DNA from: Acidobacteriota bacterium
Lineage (GTDB): Bacteria; Acidobacteriota; Vicinamibacteria; Vicinamibacterales; UBA8438
Direction of reading: 5' to 3'
NCBI GenBank assembly: GCA_009861545.1
Contig: VXME01000032.1
Location: forward strand, 1-45,936
Length of the DNA: 45,936 nucleotides
Both the position numbers and the translations under genes were made by a program. A model generated the notes under the pieces. It made no database searches. It saw nothing but the letters and a program-made list of their open reading frames with translations, and was not told the origin of the DNA. Below, piece by piece: positions 8,571 to 17,264 of the stretch. Position 1 is the stretch's first letter, and each line of letters opens with the position of its first letter.

Positions 8571-8816
8571 ATGCAACACACACATCGTTCGCTCGTGGCG
8601 GTTGCGGTTCGCCTGGGGTTGCTGACAGGCCTGTGGGCGGCGCCGCCATCGGCGCAAGGAGCGCCCTGGATTGCCGAACCAGGGACCGGTAGCGTCAGCT
8701 TTTCGTTCGTGAGGCAATTCACCGACTTCGGTGGGACCTCGGCACGGCCTTCATGCGCCCGCGCAGTCTGACGTATGCACTGTCGCGTCTCGGCGTGTAC
8801 TACGCGCCACGGTGAG
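8571..8816 (+). pseudogene. Truncated exported-protein gene fragment
   Basis: An ATG at 8571 opens a frame with a plausible signal peptide (hydrophobic run VRLGLLTGLWAAPP, then SAQGAPW) and the mature start APWIAEPGTGSVSFSFVRQF, which looks like the N-terminus of an outer-membrane beta-barrel. It stops after only 66 residues at 8771. A second frame continues to 8816 with SLTYALSRLGVYYAPR, suggesting the rest was lost by deletion and frameshift. I cannot name the intact protein. It lies immediately before the halogenase operon and may be a former upstream gene. Confidence 0.4.
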
Positions 8817-8827
8817 GGAAAGCGACA

Positions 8828-9784
8828 GTGACCGGTCGCATCGTCGGGGCAGCCCGGAACATCCCGAACGTCGGGCCATGCGAGACGGCGAATCCGTGGG
8901 AAGTACCCTCGCCGCTCGCGACGGGCGCGGTGGACATGACCGACGGGAGTCGCATCATACTGCGGCGGCACGGCAACCCGGACGGTCCACGGCTCGTGCT
9001 GAGCCACGGCAACGGGCTGGCGATCGATCTGTACTACCCTTTCTGGTCACTGCTCGCAGAGCGATTCGATCTCGTCCTGTATGACCTCCGAAACCACGGC
9101 TGGAACCCGCCGAGCGACATTCGAAGCCACAACATTCCGACCTTCGTTTCCGACAACGAGCACGTCTTCAGGGGCATCGACCGGTACTTCGGGAAGAAAT
9201 CCGGGATCGGCGTCTTTCATTCGCTGTCGGCGGTGGCGGCGCTCAACCACGAGCCCCCGGGAGAAGGGTTGGCGGCCCTTGTTCTCTTCGATCCGCCGAT
9301 CTGCCCGCCCAGCGGCGACCCACTCGAGCTCGACGCCCTGTGGAAGAAGTGCGGCATCATCACGCGGCTGCGCCAGGAACGGTTCGAGACGCGCGAGGAG
9401 CTCGCGGACAACATCCGCCGCACGCCGGCGTTCGCCCGTCTGGCGCCCGGCGTAGCGGATCTCTTCGCGCAGACGACACTCCGCCACGCATCCGACGGCA
9501 CGGGCTACCAACTTCGTTGTCCGCGCGCGTGCGAGGCCCGGGTGTTCGAGTACATCTTCGCCTACAACTTCGAGCCCGAGACGAGCGGTTTCGCTTGTCC
9601 GGTCAAGGTGGTCGGAGGAGACCCGACCGCGGGTTACTCATTCCTTCCGAGCATGAACCTGCGTGGCATCGCCGGCCTCGACTACGACTTCGTGCCGGAG
9701 ACGACTCATTTCCTCCAGCTCGAGGACCCGGAGGCGTGCGTCGCCAGGATGCTGGAGTTTCTCGAGCGCCAGGGACTCGCATGA
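8828..9784 (+). CDS. Alpha/beta hydrolase of the halogenase operon
   Basis: A 318-residue alpha/beta hydrolase. Visible elements: oxyanion strand LVLSHGNGLAID (about 57-67), a nucleophile elbow in the atypical form FHSLSAV (Ser132 where others have GxSxG), the acidic segment VVGGDP, and the catalytic His in PETTHFLQLED near the C-terminus. It could act as a thioesterase, lactonase or ester hydrolase. The GTG at 8828 is the first usable start; a later ATG at 8936 would still keep the core. It is the first gene of a run of six closely spaced same-strand genes, so I infer a release or tailoring step for the carrier-bound product. No signal peptide. Confidence 0.8.
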   Translation: MTGRIVGAARNIPNVGPCETANPWEVPSPLATGAVDMTDGSRIILRRHGNPDGPRLVLSHGNGLAIDLYYPFWSLLAERFDLVLYDLRNHGWNPPSDIRSHNIPTFVSDNEHVFRGIDRYFGKKSGIGVFHSLSAVAALNHEPPGEGLAALVLFDPPICPPSGDPLELDALWKKCGIITRLRQERFETREELADNIRRTPAFARLAPGVADLFAQTTLRHASDGTGYQLRCPRACEARVFEYIFAYNFEPETSGFACPVKVVGGDPTAGYSFLPSMNLRGIAGLDYDFVPETTHFLQLEDPEACVARMLEFLERQGLA

Positions 9785-9838
9785 ACCGGGGCCGCTCGTT
9801 CGGGCCACAGGGGGGCGCCGCCGAGCGGAACAAGGCTG

Positions 9839-11185
9839 ATGGAACACATCGACTGGCAGTTGCAACGCTTCGGAGAAGGCGCGGATCGTGCGGCCATCAT
9901 CTGGCGCGATCGCGCCTGCGACTACTCCGAGCTGACCGATCGCTACCGGCAGTGGCTCGGCCGACTGGAGGCGGCGGGCGTGCGCCCGGGCGATTCGGTA
10001 GGCGTGCTCAGCGACTTCTCGCCGGGCGCCGTGTCGTGCCTGCTGGCGTTGCTGAAGATGCGGTGCGTACTCGTGCCCCTTGCGTGGGAGTCGCGCGATC
10101 AGCACCAGGCCTTCTTCAGGACGGGCGAGCTGGATCACCGCGTGGAGATTGACGACCAGGACCAGGGTGTGGTTACCAGGATGGAGGAGCACCGCCGCAA
10201 CCACCCATTGATGGAGCGACTGCGGACGGCGGGCAAGGCGGGACTGGTGCTCTTCAGTTCCGGCTCCACCGGTAAGCCGAAGGCGATTCTGCACAGCCTG
10301 CCGGAGCTGCTCAACAAGTTCCGCAAGCCCCGGCACTGCTACCGGACGCTGACGTTTCTCCTGTTCGATCACATCGGCGGATTCAACACGCTGTTCTACA
10401 CCCTGGCCAACCTCGGCTGCGTGGTGGCGGCGGCCGGTCGCAGCGTCCCCAGCGTGTGCGAGGTCATCGAAAGGCACCGGGTGGAGCTGCTGCCGACCTC
10501 GCCGACGTTCCTGAACCTCATGCTGCTGTCGGGGGCGCACAAGTCGTACGACCTCTCGTCGCTCAAGTTGATCACCTACGGTACCGAGGTCATGCCGGAG
10601 CGCACGCTCAGGATGGCCAACGCGGCGTTTCCGAAGACCCGTTTCCTGCAGACCTACGGCCTCAGCGAGCTCGGCATTCTGCGCTCGAAGTCGGAGTCCG
10701 ACGAGTCGCTGCGGGTCAGGATCGGCGGCGAGGACTACGAGACCCGCGTCACGGACGGCAGACTGCGGATCCGCGCGCAGTCGTCGATGCTGGGGTATCT
10801 GAATGCGCCCAGCCCCTTCGACGAGGACGGCTGGTTCGACACCGGAGACTCGGTGCTCCGCGAGGGTGACTACTATCGGATCCTGGGACGGCAGTCGGAC
10901 ATCATCAACGTTGGCGGCCAGAAGGTATACCCCGCCGAGGTCGAGCAGGTAATCGCCGAAATGCACGGGATCATCGACGTGTCGGTGAAGGGCGAGCAAC
11001 ACCTGCTGATGGGCCAGGTGGTCACCGCCACCGTACAGGTGGCGGAACCCGTGCCGGCCGTGCAGATGCGGAAGCGAATCGCCGAGCATTGCAGGGGACG
11101 CCTGCAGCCTTTCATGATCCCGGTGAAGGTCAAGGTGGCCACCGAGGGACAGGTGAACTACCGGTTCAAGAAGATCCGGCGATAG
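9839..11185 (+). CDS. Acyl-AMP ligase / adenylate-forming enzyme (ANL superfamily)
   Basis: A compact 448-residue adenylation enzyme with all core motifs: the phosphate loop LFSSGSTGKPK (138-148), TYGLSELG (272-279), GWFDTGD (331-337), GRQSDIINVGGQKVYPAEVE (350-369) and a C-terminal Lys in YRFKKIRR. It activates a carboxylic acid as acyl-AMP and passes it to CoA or, more likely here, to the carrier protein encoded two genes downstream. It is shorter than usual (about 500-550 residues), mostly in the N-terminal subdomain. The substrate cannot be deduced by eye. It follows the hydrolase by 54 bases and precedes the halogenase by 18. Confidence 0.87.
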   Translation: MEHIDWQLQRFGEGADRAAIIWRDRACDYSELTDRYRQWLGRLEAAGVRPGDSVGVLSDFSPGAVSCLLALLKMRCVLVPLAWESRDQHQAFFRTGELDHRVEIDDQDQGVVTRMEEHRRNHPLMERLRTAGKAGLVLFSSGSTGKPKAILHSLPELLNKFRKPRHCYRTLTFLLFDHIGGFNTLFYTLANLGCVVAAAGRSVPSVCEVIERHRVELLPTSPTFLNLMLLSGAHKSYDLSSLKLITYGTEVMPERTLRMANAAFPKTRFLQTYGLSELGILRSKSESDESLRVRIGGEDYETRVTDGRLRIRAQSSMLGYLNAPSPFDEDGWFDTGDSVLREGDYYRILGRQSDIINVGGQKVYPAEVEQVIAEMHGIIDVSVKGEQHLLMGQVVTATVQVAEPVPAVQMRKRIAEHCRGRLQPFMIPVKVKVATEGQVNYRFKKIRR

Positions 11186-11203
11186 AGGAGCGAGTCGTCC
11201 GTC

Positions 11204-12928
11204 ATGGCGAAGAACACGCGCAGACCGGTCGTTGTCGTCGGCGGCGGACCCGCCGGCAGTGTCGCCGCGCTCTGTCTCCGGAAACTGGGACATGACGTGG
11301 TCGTGCTCGAGCGGGAGAAGTTCCCCCGCTACCGACTGGGCGAATCGCTGCTGCCCGGGACCATGTCGATCCTGACCCGGCTCGGGGTGATGGACCGCAT
11401 CGAGGCCGCGAACTTCGTCAAGAAACGGGCTGCGACGTTCATCTGGGGCCCGGAGCAGGCCCCCTGGACTTTCACCTTCGCGACGCCGAAGACCGCGCCC
11501 TGGGTCCACGACCACGCCTACCAGGTGACGCGCGCCGAGTTCGATCAGATCCTGCTGGACGCCGCGCGCGAGCGCGGCGCCGACGTCCGCGAAGCGCACG
11601 AGGTCACCGGGATTCGGACGGACGGCGAGGGCGGTCCCGTGGCCGTGAGCTGGAAGAACGGCGCATCGAGCGGGACGCTGGAAGGCGACTTCATCATCGA
11701 CGCCTCGGGGTCGCGCGGAATCGTCGCCACGAAGCTCAAGATGCGGCGGTTCGACCGGTACTTCCAGAACATGGCCGTGTGGTCCTACTACAAGGGCGGC
11801 AAACGGTTCGAGGGCGACCTGGAAGGCAACATCTTCTCGGTGACGTTCACGGAAGGCTGGATCTGGATCATTCCCCTGAAGGACGACGTCTACAGCGTGG
11901 GGGTGGTGACCGACAAGTCGGCGAGCGCCCGCATGCGCGACGTCGGGATCGAGACGTTCTACCGGGAGTGCCTGGAGATGTGTCCCCTGGCGATGGAGAT
12001 CCTGGAGAGCGCCACCCGCTGCGAGGAGGTGCGGGTGATACGCGAGTGGGCGTACGACGCCTCGTCGCTGTCGCTCGGCCGCGCCTTCCTGTGCGGCGAC
12101 TCGGCCTGCTTCATCGACCCGCTGTTCTCGCAGGGCGTGCATCTGGCGACCTACTCGGCGATGCTGGCCGCCGCGGGCATCGATCATCTGTACCGCAACC
12201 CGCAGGACGCGGACGAGATCCGCAAGTGGTACGAGAAGTCCTACCGGGAGGCCTACAACCGCTACCACGAATTCCTGGCCGCCTTCTATTCCGCCAACTC
12301 CGCGCTCGATTCGACGTTCTGGCGGAAGCGCAAGATCGCCGGCGCGGAAGACAGCCGCTTCGCCGGCAAGGAGTGGTTCACCGCACTGTCCGGCCAGCAA
12401 GTGGAGGCCGGCGCGCGGGGCGTCGACGAACTCGAAGCGCGTGCGGCGACCCTGGCTGACCTGTGGCAGCACAGCAGGAACGAGGTCACCGACCAGTTCG
12501 ACGAGACCGAGCTCTCGCTGCGCCGCCTGCGCTGGGCCGGCCAACTGATGAAAGAGTTCAGGCGGATGGCCCGGATCACCTGGGTGTCGGACGAGGTGCG
12601 GCTGGTGCCGTCCTTCAAGGTCCATCCGACCTCGTTCGCGCTCGAGCGCCAGCAGTTCATCGCCGACGAACATGGGCGCGCCATGACCGCTTATGCCCTC
12701 ACGGAAGAACACCGCCGGCTCTTCGAGAGCCTGAAGAGCCAGCCGCTGAGCTATACGGCGCTGGCCGGCAGGCTGAAGGCGCTTGCCGGCCAGGGCACGC
12801 CGGTGCAGGTCATCGGTCGCCTGACCGAGAACGGCTTCCTGCGGGGATTCGACAAGAACGGCGATCCGGTGAAGATTCGCGCCGCCCTGCGCTTCGGTGG
12901 GGTCGGGGCCGAGGACGACATCTCCTGA
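11204..12928 (+). CDS. Flavin-dependent halogenase
   Basis: A 574-residue FAD protein. Motifs: GGGPAGS (13-19) for FAD, the halogenase hallmark W-x-W-x-I-P as WIWIIP (219-224), and CGDSACFIDPLFSQGVHLA (297-315), typical of phenol/pyrrole and carrier-protein-dependent halogenases. Lys73/Lys74 in FVKKRAATFIWG is a candidate for the catalytic Lys that binds hypohalite. About 90 C-terminal residues (TEEHRRLFESLKSQPLSYTA onward, ending VIGRLTENGFLRG) look like a winged-helix-type extension. The enzyme would chlorinate or brominate an electron-rich substrate using FADH2 from an unlinked flavin reductase; none is encoded here. The adjacent carrier protein (27 bases downstream) favours a tethered substrate. 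Non-halogenating relatives exist, but WxWxIP argues for halogenase. Confidence 0.86.
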   Translation: MAKNTRRPVVVVGGGPAGSVAALCLRKLGHDVVVLEREKFPRYRLGESLLPGTMSILTRLGVMDRIEAANFVKKRAATFIWGPEQAPWTFTFATPKTAPWVHDHAYQVTRAEFDQILLDAARERGADVREAHEVTGIRTDGEGGPVAVSWKNGASSGTLEGDFIIDASGSRGIVATKLKMRRFDRYFQNMAVWSYYKGGKRFEGDLEGNIFSVTFTEGWIWIIPLKDDVYSVGVVTDKSASARMRDVGIETFYRECLEMCPLAMEILESATRCEEVRVIREWAYDASSLSLGRAFLCGDSACFIDPLFSQGVHLATYSAMLAAAGIDHLYRNPQDADEIRKWYEKSYREAYNRYHEFLAAFYSANSALDSTFWRKRKIAGAEDSRFAGKEWFTALSGQQVEAGARGVDELEARAATLADLWQHSRNEVTDQFDETELSLRRLRWAGQLMKEFRRMARITWVSDEVRLVPSFKVHPTSFALERQQFIADEHGRAMTAYALTEEHRRLFESLKSQPLSYTALAGRLKALAGQGTPVQVIGRLTENGFLRGFDKNGDPVKIRAALRFGGVGAEDDIS

Positions 12929-12955
12929 CGAAGCCGGCGCCACGGTGGGGAGAAC

Positions 12956-13300
12956 ATGCAGAAAACCGATCTGATCGAGATGATGACCGCGCTGCTGGTC
13001 GACGCGCTGAAGGAAGAGGGCTGGGACGATCCCGGGCGGGCCGGGGCGGGCGCGCCGCTGTTGGGGAGCGACGCCGTGCTCAGCTCCATCGGCCTGGTCA
13101 CCTTCATCACCGGCGTCGAGTCGGTCCTGGAGGAAGAGTACGAGGTGGAAGTGACACTGGTGAGCGAGGAGGCGTTCTCGCGCCGGCAGAGTCCCTTCCG
13201 CACGATCGACACGCTGGCGGACTACATACTTGAATTGTCCGGCGACGCGACGAACGATGCCGTGCAGGAAGCGTCAGCGAGCAGGCCGACCAGCCGATGA
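12956..13300 (+). CDS. Acyl carrier protein
   Basis: A 114-residue carrier protein. The core reads LLGSDAVLSSIGLVTFI, then an acidic helix VESVLEEEYEVEV and SPFRTIDTLADYI, the usual helix pattern for this carrier type. The phosphopantetheine attachment site is Ser44 in SSIGLV; the Asp that normally precedes it (DSL/DSI) is Ser43 here. The protein is acidic, with an extra C-terminal tail of about 18 residues rich in Ala/Ser/Thr. It would carry the substrate activated by the upstream ligase. Its stop overlaps the next start as ATGA, so it is coupled to the SDR gene. The modification is inferred; a phosphopantetheinyl transferase is not in the window. Confidence 0.85.
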   Translation: MQKTDLIEMMTALLVDALKEEGWDDPGRAGAGAPLLGSDAVLSSIGLVTFITGVESVLEEEYEVEVTLVSEEAFSRRQSPFRTIDTLADYILELSGDATNDAVQEASASRPTSR

Positions 13301-14013
13301 ATAGCGGACCGTGCCCGGTAGCCCTGGTGACCGGGGCTCGAAGAGGGATCGGCAGGGCCCTGGCCGAGCATCTGCTCGACCGCGGGTACCGGGTGGTCGG
13401 CTGTAGCCGTCTGGACGCGGACTGGACGGCCGAGGGCTTCTTCCACCTGCGGACCGACGTGGCCGACGAGCGGCAGGTCAAGGCGCTGTTTCGCGAGGTC
13501 AAGCGACGCTACGGCCGTCTGGACGCGGCGATCAACAACGCGGCAGTAACCTCGATGAACCATGTTCTGCTGACGCCGGCGGCTTCCGTCGAGAAGATGA
13601 TGAGCGCCAACGTCGTCGGCACGTTCCTGGTCAGTCGCGAAGCCGCAAAGCTGATGCAGAGGCGGGAGTACGGGCGCATCGTGAACTTCAGCTCGCTGGC
13701 CGTACCCATGCGTCTGGGCGGTCAGTCGGCCTACGTCGCGTCCAAGGCCTCGGTGGAGAGCCTGTCGCAGGTCATGGCCCGGGAGTTGGCGGAGTACGGC
13801 ATCACCGTGAACGTGATCGGCCCGTCCCCAATCGAGACCGACATGATCCGCGGGTTGTCGAAGGACAAGGTCGATCACCTCCTCGACGCGATGGCGGTCA
13901 AGCGGATGGGAACCTTCGCCGACGTCGCCAACGTCCTGGACTTCTTCCTGCGCCCGGAGAGCGATGCGGTGACCGGACAGGTGATATATCTCGGCGGAAT
14001 TCCCAACCTCTGA
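13297..14013 (+). CDS. SDR reductase, FabG-like (3-ketoacyl-ACP reductase type)
   Basis: A 238-residue classical short-chain dehydrogenase. Cofactor motif TGARRGIG (12-19), NNAA (80-83), catalytic Ser132/133, Tyr146 and Lys150 in SSLAVPMRLGGQSAYVASK, and the late IGPSPIETDMI segment. FabG-like enzymes reduce beta-ketoacyl groups on carrier proteins with NADPH. Translationally coupled to the carrier-protein gene by ATGA, which strongly suggests it acts on the carrier-bound intermediate. Because there is no ketosynthase nearby, the keto group would have to come with the substrate or from primary metabolism; alternatively it works as a dehydrogenase. Cytoplasmic. Confidence 0.88.
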   Translation: MNSGPCPVALVTGARRGIGRALAEHLLDRGYRVVGCSRLDADWTAEGFFHLRTDVADERQVKALFREVKRRYGRLDAAINNAAVTSMNHVLLTPAASVEKMMSANVVGTFLVSREAAKLMQRREYGRIVNFSSLAVPMRLGGQSAYVASKASVESLSQVMARELAEYGITVNVIGPSPIETDMIRGLSKDKVDHLLDAMAVKRMGTFADVANVLDFFLRPESDAVTGQVIYLGGIPNL

Positions 14014-14024
14014 TTCCGTACGGC

Positions 14025-15731
14025 TTGCCCCGCGTGCTCCACCATGCGGGCGCCCCGGAGGTGGCACTGCGCGTGCGCGGTTCCTTCAACGCGCCGGCTC
14101 TGGCCGGAGACCTGTTCGGCGGCGTGACGACGGCGGCCGTGGCTCTGCCGGTGGCGCTGGGCTTCGGCGTCGCCTCGGGGCTGGGCCCGCTCGCCGGCCT
14201 GTACGGCGCCGTGATGGTCGGATTCTTCGCGGCGGTCTTCGGCGGGGCGCCCGCACAGGTGTCGGGCACCGCCGCACCGATGGCCATCGCCACGGCGGTC
14301 GTGGTGACCCGGCACGCCGACCACCTCGCCGAAGCGTTCACCATCGTCATCCTCGCCGGGTCGATCCAGATTCTGCTGGGGGTCCTGCGGCTCGGCAGTT
14401 TTGTCGCCTACACGCCGTACTCGGTAGTCTCAGGGTTCATGTCCGGCATCGGCATCATCATCGTCGTCATGCAGGGAGCGCCCATGCTCGGTGCCGCGAC
14501 CGCGCCGGGAAGAGCCCTCGACACGATCCGGTCATGGCCCGACGCGGTGGCCGCCGTCAACCCGGACGCTGTCGCGGTGGCCGCCGTGGCGCTGGCGGTG
14601 AGCTGTGGTTGGCCCCGCAGAATCCGCCGGTTTCTGCCCGCGCCGCTGGCTGCCCTGATCATCGGCAGCCTGGCCGCCTCGCTCTGGTTCGGCGACGCCC
14701 CCGTCCTCGGGGCGACGGTGTCCGGCCCGCCCAGCTTCGAGACGCCCGCGTTCTCCCTCGACTTCGTCGCCAGCGCCCTGCAACCGGCGTTCATACTCGC
14801 CCTCATCGGCTCCGTCAACAGCCTGCTCACCCTGCTGGTGACCGACTCGCTGACCCGCAGGCGTCACAATCCCAACCGCGAGCTGGTGGGGCAGGGGATC
14901 GGCAACATCGCGGCCGGACTGATCGGCGGCCTGCCCGGCGCAGGATCCCCCCCGCTCACCGTGCTGAACATCAGCGCGGGCGGCAGGACCGCGCTCGCAG
15001 GCGTCGTGCGCACCGCCGTCCTGCTGGCGCTGGCCCTCGGGATGGGCCGGATCGCCGAACCTGTCCCGCAGGCGGTCCTCGCGGGCATTCTGGCGAAAGT
15101 CGGCTGGGACACGATCGACTGGCGCTTTCTGACCCGGATCCGCCGGATCGGACGCAGCTACGCCGTGGTGATGCTGATCACGCTCGTCCTCACCGTGTTC
15201 GTGGATCTCGTCACCGCCGTGGCGCTCGGCTTCATCGCCGCGGCCATCGCGCAGGCGCGGGATGCCGAGCGCCTGGAGCTGGACGGCGTCGTCTCCGCGC
15301 CGCTGCTCGACCAGTCGTTCCTCCCGGACGGGAAGGGCGCGGGCGAGCTCGACCCCTACATGGCCCGCGTCGGTCTCGTGGTGCTGCGGGGCCGCTTCTC
15401 CGTCGCCTCCGCCAACGCGCTGGCGCGCGTCGTCGGGGCGGACATCCGCGAGCACGATGTCGTGATCTTCGATTTCTCGTCCACCACTCACATGGACGAC
15501 AGCGCAGCGTTGATCATGGAACAGCTTATCGGCATCGCCGCCGAGGACGGGACGGCTTGCATCGTGATGAATCTCTCCGACCCGGTCGCCGGCGCCCTGC
15601 AATCGCTCGACGTGCTCAGGCGCGTCCCCAAGCATCATATCGTCGACAGCCTGGACGAGGCGAGGCGCGCGGCGAAACGCGTCCTCGACACCAGAGACCG
15701 GTCGCATGCGCCGAGCCGATCGGTGACCTGA
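14025..15731 (+). CDS. SulP-family anion transporter with STAS domain
   Basis: A 568-residue membrane protein. Early motif LAGDLFGGVTTAAVALPVAL and LGPLAGLYGAVMVGFFAAVFGG are typical of SulP carriers; about 10-12 hydrophobic helices follow, then a cytoplasmic STAS domain (about residues 440-550) with DVVIFDFSSTTHMDDSAAL. SulP proteins move sulfate, bicarbonate or other anions, often with Na+ or H+. The frame opens with TTG at 14025, 11 bases after the SDR stop; a GTG at 14034 is an alternative start. Its place at the end of the halogenase operon suggests anion supply (halide, sulfate or product), which is inference only. The 207 bases after it look non-coding. Confidence 0.85.
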   Translation: MPRVLHHAGAPEVALRVRGSFNAPALAGDLFGGVTTAAVALPVALGFGVASGLGPLAGLYGAVMVGFFAAVFGGAPAQVSGTAAPMAIATAVVVTRHADHLAEAFTIVILAGSIQILLGVLRLGSFVAYTPYSVVSGFMSGIGIIIVVMQGAPMLGAATAPGRALDTIRSWPDAVAAVNPDAVAVAAVALAVSCGWPRRIRRFLPAPLAALIIGSLAASLWFGDAPVLGATVSGPPSFETPAFSLDFVASALQPAFILALIGSVNSLLTLLVTDSLTRRRHNPNRELVGQGIGNIAAGLIGGLPGAGSPPLTVLNISAGGRTALAGVVRTAVLLALALGMGRIAEPVPQAVLAGILAKVGWDTIDWRFLTRIRRIGRSYAVVMLITLVLTVFVDLVTAVALGFIAAAIAQARDAERLELDGVVSAPLLDQSFLPDGKGAGELDPYMARVGLVVLRGRFSVASANALARVVGADIREHDVVIFDFSSTTHMDDSAALIMEQLIGIAAEDGTACIVMNLSDPVAGALQSLDVLRRVPKHHIVDSLDEARRAAKRVLDTRDRSHAPSRSVT

Positions 15732-15938
15732 AACGCGACGCTCGCGCGCTCCACGCGAGAACTATTACGCCATCGATGAAGCCGCGCCCCGCTTCCGGCA
15801 ACTGCCCGACGGAGGTCTGGCCCACGCGACGGATCTTTACACGGCCGAGGAGGTGAGATCCTGGCCACCGAACCCGGCGCATCGATGACGTGACCGCGTT
15901 CGACCGGGACCGGGCATGAGAGTACGATCCCTTCCGGG

Positions 15939-17153
15939 ATGCCGGGCAACAGCTTCGGGCAGGCGTTCCGGATCACGACCGCGGGCGAATCGCACGGCCC
16001 CGGGAATCTGGTCATCGTCGACGGCTGTCCCCCAGGACTGCCGCTGCGCGTCGAGGACCTGATCCCCGACCTCGCGCGGCGACGGCCCGGGCAGAGCGCC
16101 ATCGTCACGCAGCGCGACGAGCCGGATGCGCCGGAGATCCTGTCGGGCGTATTCGAGGGGAAGACCACCGGCACGAGCATCGCGATCCTCATCCGCAACC
16201 GCGACCAGCGCAGCCGCGACTATGCCGCCATCAAGGACAAGTACCGCCCGGGGCATGCCGACCACACCTACGATGCCAAGTATGGGTTCCGCGACTACCG
16301 GGGCGGCGGGCGGTCGAGCGCGCGCGAGACGACGGTCCGCGTGGCCGCCGGGGCCATCGCGAAGAAGCTGATCGCGGAGCGGTTCGGCGGGCGGGTCGTC
16401 GGCTACGTGAAGCAGGTCGGCGGCGTGGCGGCCGAGATTCCGGACCCGGCCGCAGTCACCCTCGACCGGGTGGAGCAGCTCCCGGACGGACGGCCCAACA
16501 TCGTGCGCTGCCCGGACGCGGCGGCGGCCGAGCGCATGGTGGCGCTGATCGAGCGGATGCGCGCCGAGCAGAACTCGATCGGCGGCGTGGCCGAGATAGT
16601 CGCCGCGGGGATCCCGGCCGGACTCGGCGAGCCGGTCTTCGACAAGCTGAAGGCCGACCTGGGCAAGGCGCTGTTCAGCCTGCCGGCGGTGCTCGGGGTC
16701 GAGTACGGCGTCGGCTTCGGCTGCGCGACGCTGCGCGGCACGGAGAGCAACGACGTGTTCTACGCGGCCGAGGTCCTGGAGCGAACGATCGGGAGCGGCA
16801 ACCGCCCGGCCGACGACGTCGGAGAAACTGCCGGCAACGCCGGGGACAGGTCGGCAGCGGGTGGAGGCGCTCCGGCTTCACCCCGCATCGCCACCCGCAC
16901 GAACCGCCACGGCGGCATGCTCGGCGGCATCTCCAGCGGGATGCCGATCGTGCTGCGGGCCGCCGTCAAGCCGACCAGCAGCCTGCCGCAGCCGCAGGAG
17001 ACGGTGACCCGCACCGGCGAGCCGACGACCATCGCCACGAAGGGGCGCCACGACCCCTGCCTGCTCCCGCGCTTCATCCCGATGGCGGAGGCGATGGTCG
17101 CGCTGGTCCTCGCCGACCACTGGCTGCGCTGGCAGGCCGCGGGCGGAAGCTGA
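15939..17153 (+). CDS. aroC: Chorismate synthase
   Basis: A 404-residue chorismate synthase, which converts EPSP to chorismate with reduced FMN in the last common step of aromatic biosynthesis. All three family signatures are present: GESHGPGN (17-24), [12 protein letters not shown] (121-132) and KGRHDPC (368-374), plus [10 protein letters not shown] (325-334). Length compares with 361 for the E. coli enzyme; the excess is mainly an insertion at about residues 274-319, rich in Gly, Ala, Ser and Asp, just before TNRHGG. The ATG at 15939 gives the normal N-terminus. A separate transcription unit from the halogenase operon is likely, although it is on the same strand and could supply aromatic precursors. 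Confidence 0.97.
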   Translation: MPGNSFGQAFRITTAGESHGPGNLVIVDGCPPGLPLRVEDLIPDLARRRPGQSAIVTQRDEPDAPEILSGVFEGKTTGTSIAILIRNRDQRSRDYAAIKDKYRPGHADHTYDAKYGFRDYRGGGRSSARETTVRVAAGAIAKKLIAERFGGRVVGYVKQVGGVAAEIPDPAAVTLDRVEQLPDGRPNIVRCPDAAAAERMVALIERMRAEQNSIGGVAEIVAAGIPAGLGEPVFDKLKADLGKALFSLPAVLGVEYGVGFGCATLRGTESNDVFYAAEVLERTIGSGNRPADDVGETAGNAGDRSAAGGGAPASPRIATRTNRHGGMLGGISSGMPIVLRAAVKPTSSLPQPQETVTRTGEPTTIATKGRHDPCLLPRFIPMAEAMVALVLADHWLRWQAAGGS

Positions 17154-17232
17154 CCAATCCCCCCTCGATGCCGCCGAACGGGACCTGGCGGGACACGGAC
17201 ACCGGCGCAGGGGATCAGGACGCGCCGCACGC

Positions 17233-17238
17233 TATAAT
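17233..17238 (+). promoter_or_regulatory. Possible -10 element (TATAAT)
   Basis: A perfect TATAAT lies 27 bases before the ATG at 17265 and is followed by a strong ribosome site (GGGAGGT, 17250-17256). No good -35 hexamer is visible at 16-18 bases upstream, so the promoter assignment is tentative. Confidence 0.35.
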
Positions 17239-17264
17239 CGCCGCAATCCGGGAGGTCGATTGCG

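Noticed and set aside
9638-12943. A 1,101-codon open frame on the minus strand opposite the halogenase operon
   Set aside because: It is antisense to three genes with clear motifs; its translation is Arg/His/Gly/Leu-rich without domains, which is common in very GC-rich DNA.
8828-15731. Reading the halogenase operon as a classical halopyrrole (pyoluteorin/bromopyrrole) pathway
   Set aside because: No proline-specific dehydrogenase gene (PltE/Bmp3-like) is present and the ligase specificity cannot be read; only the ligase-carrier-halogenase logic is shared.
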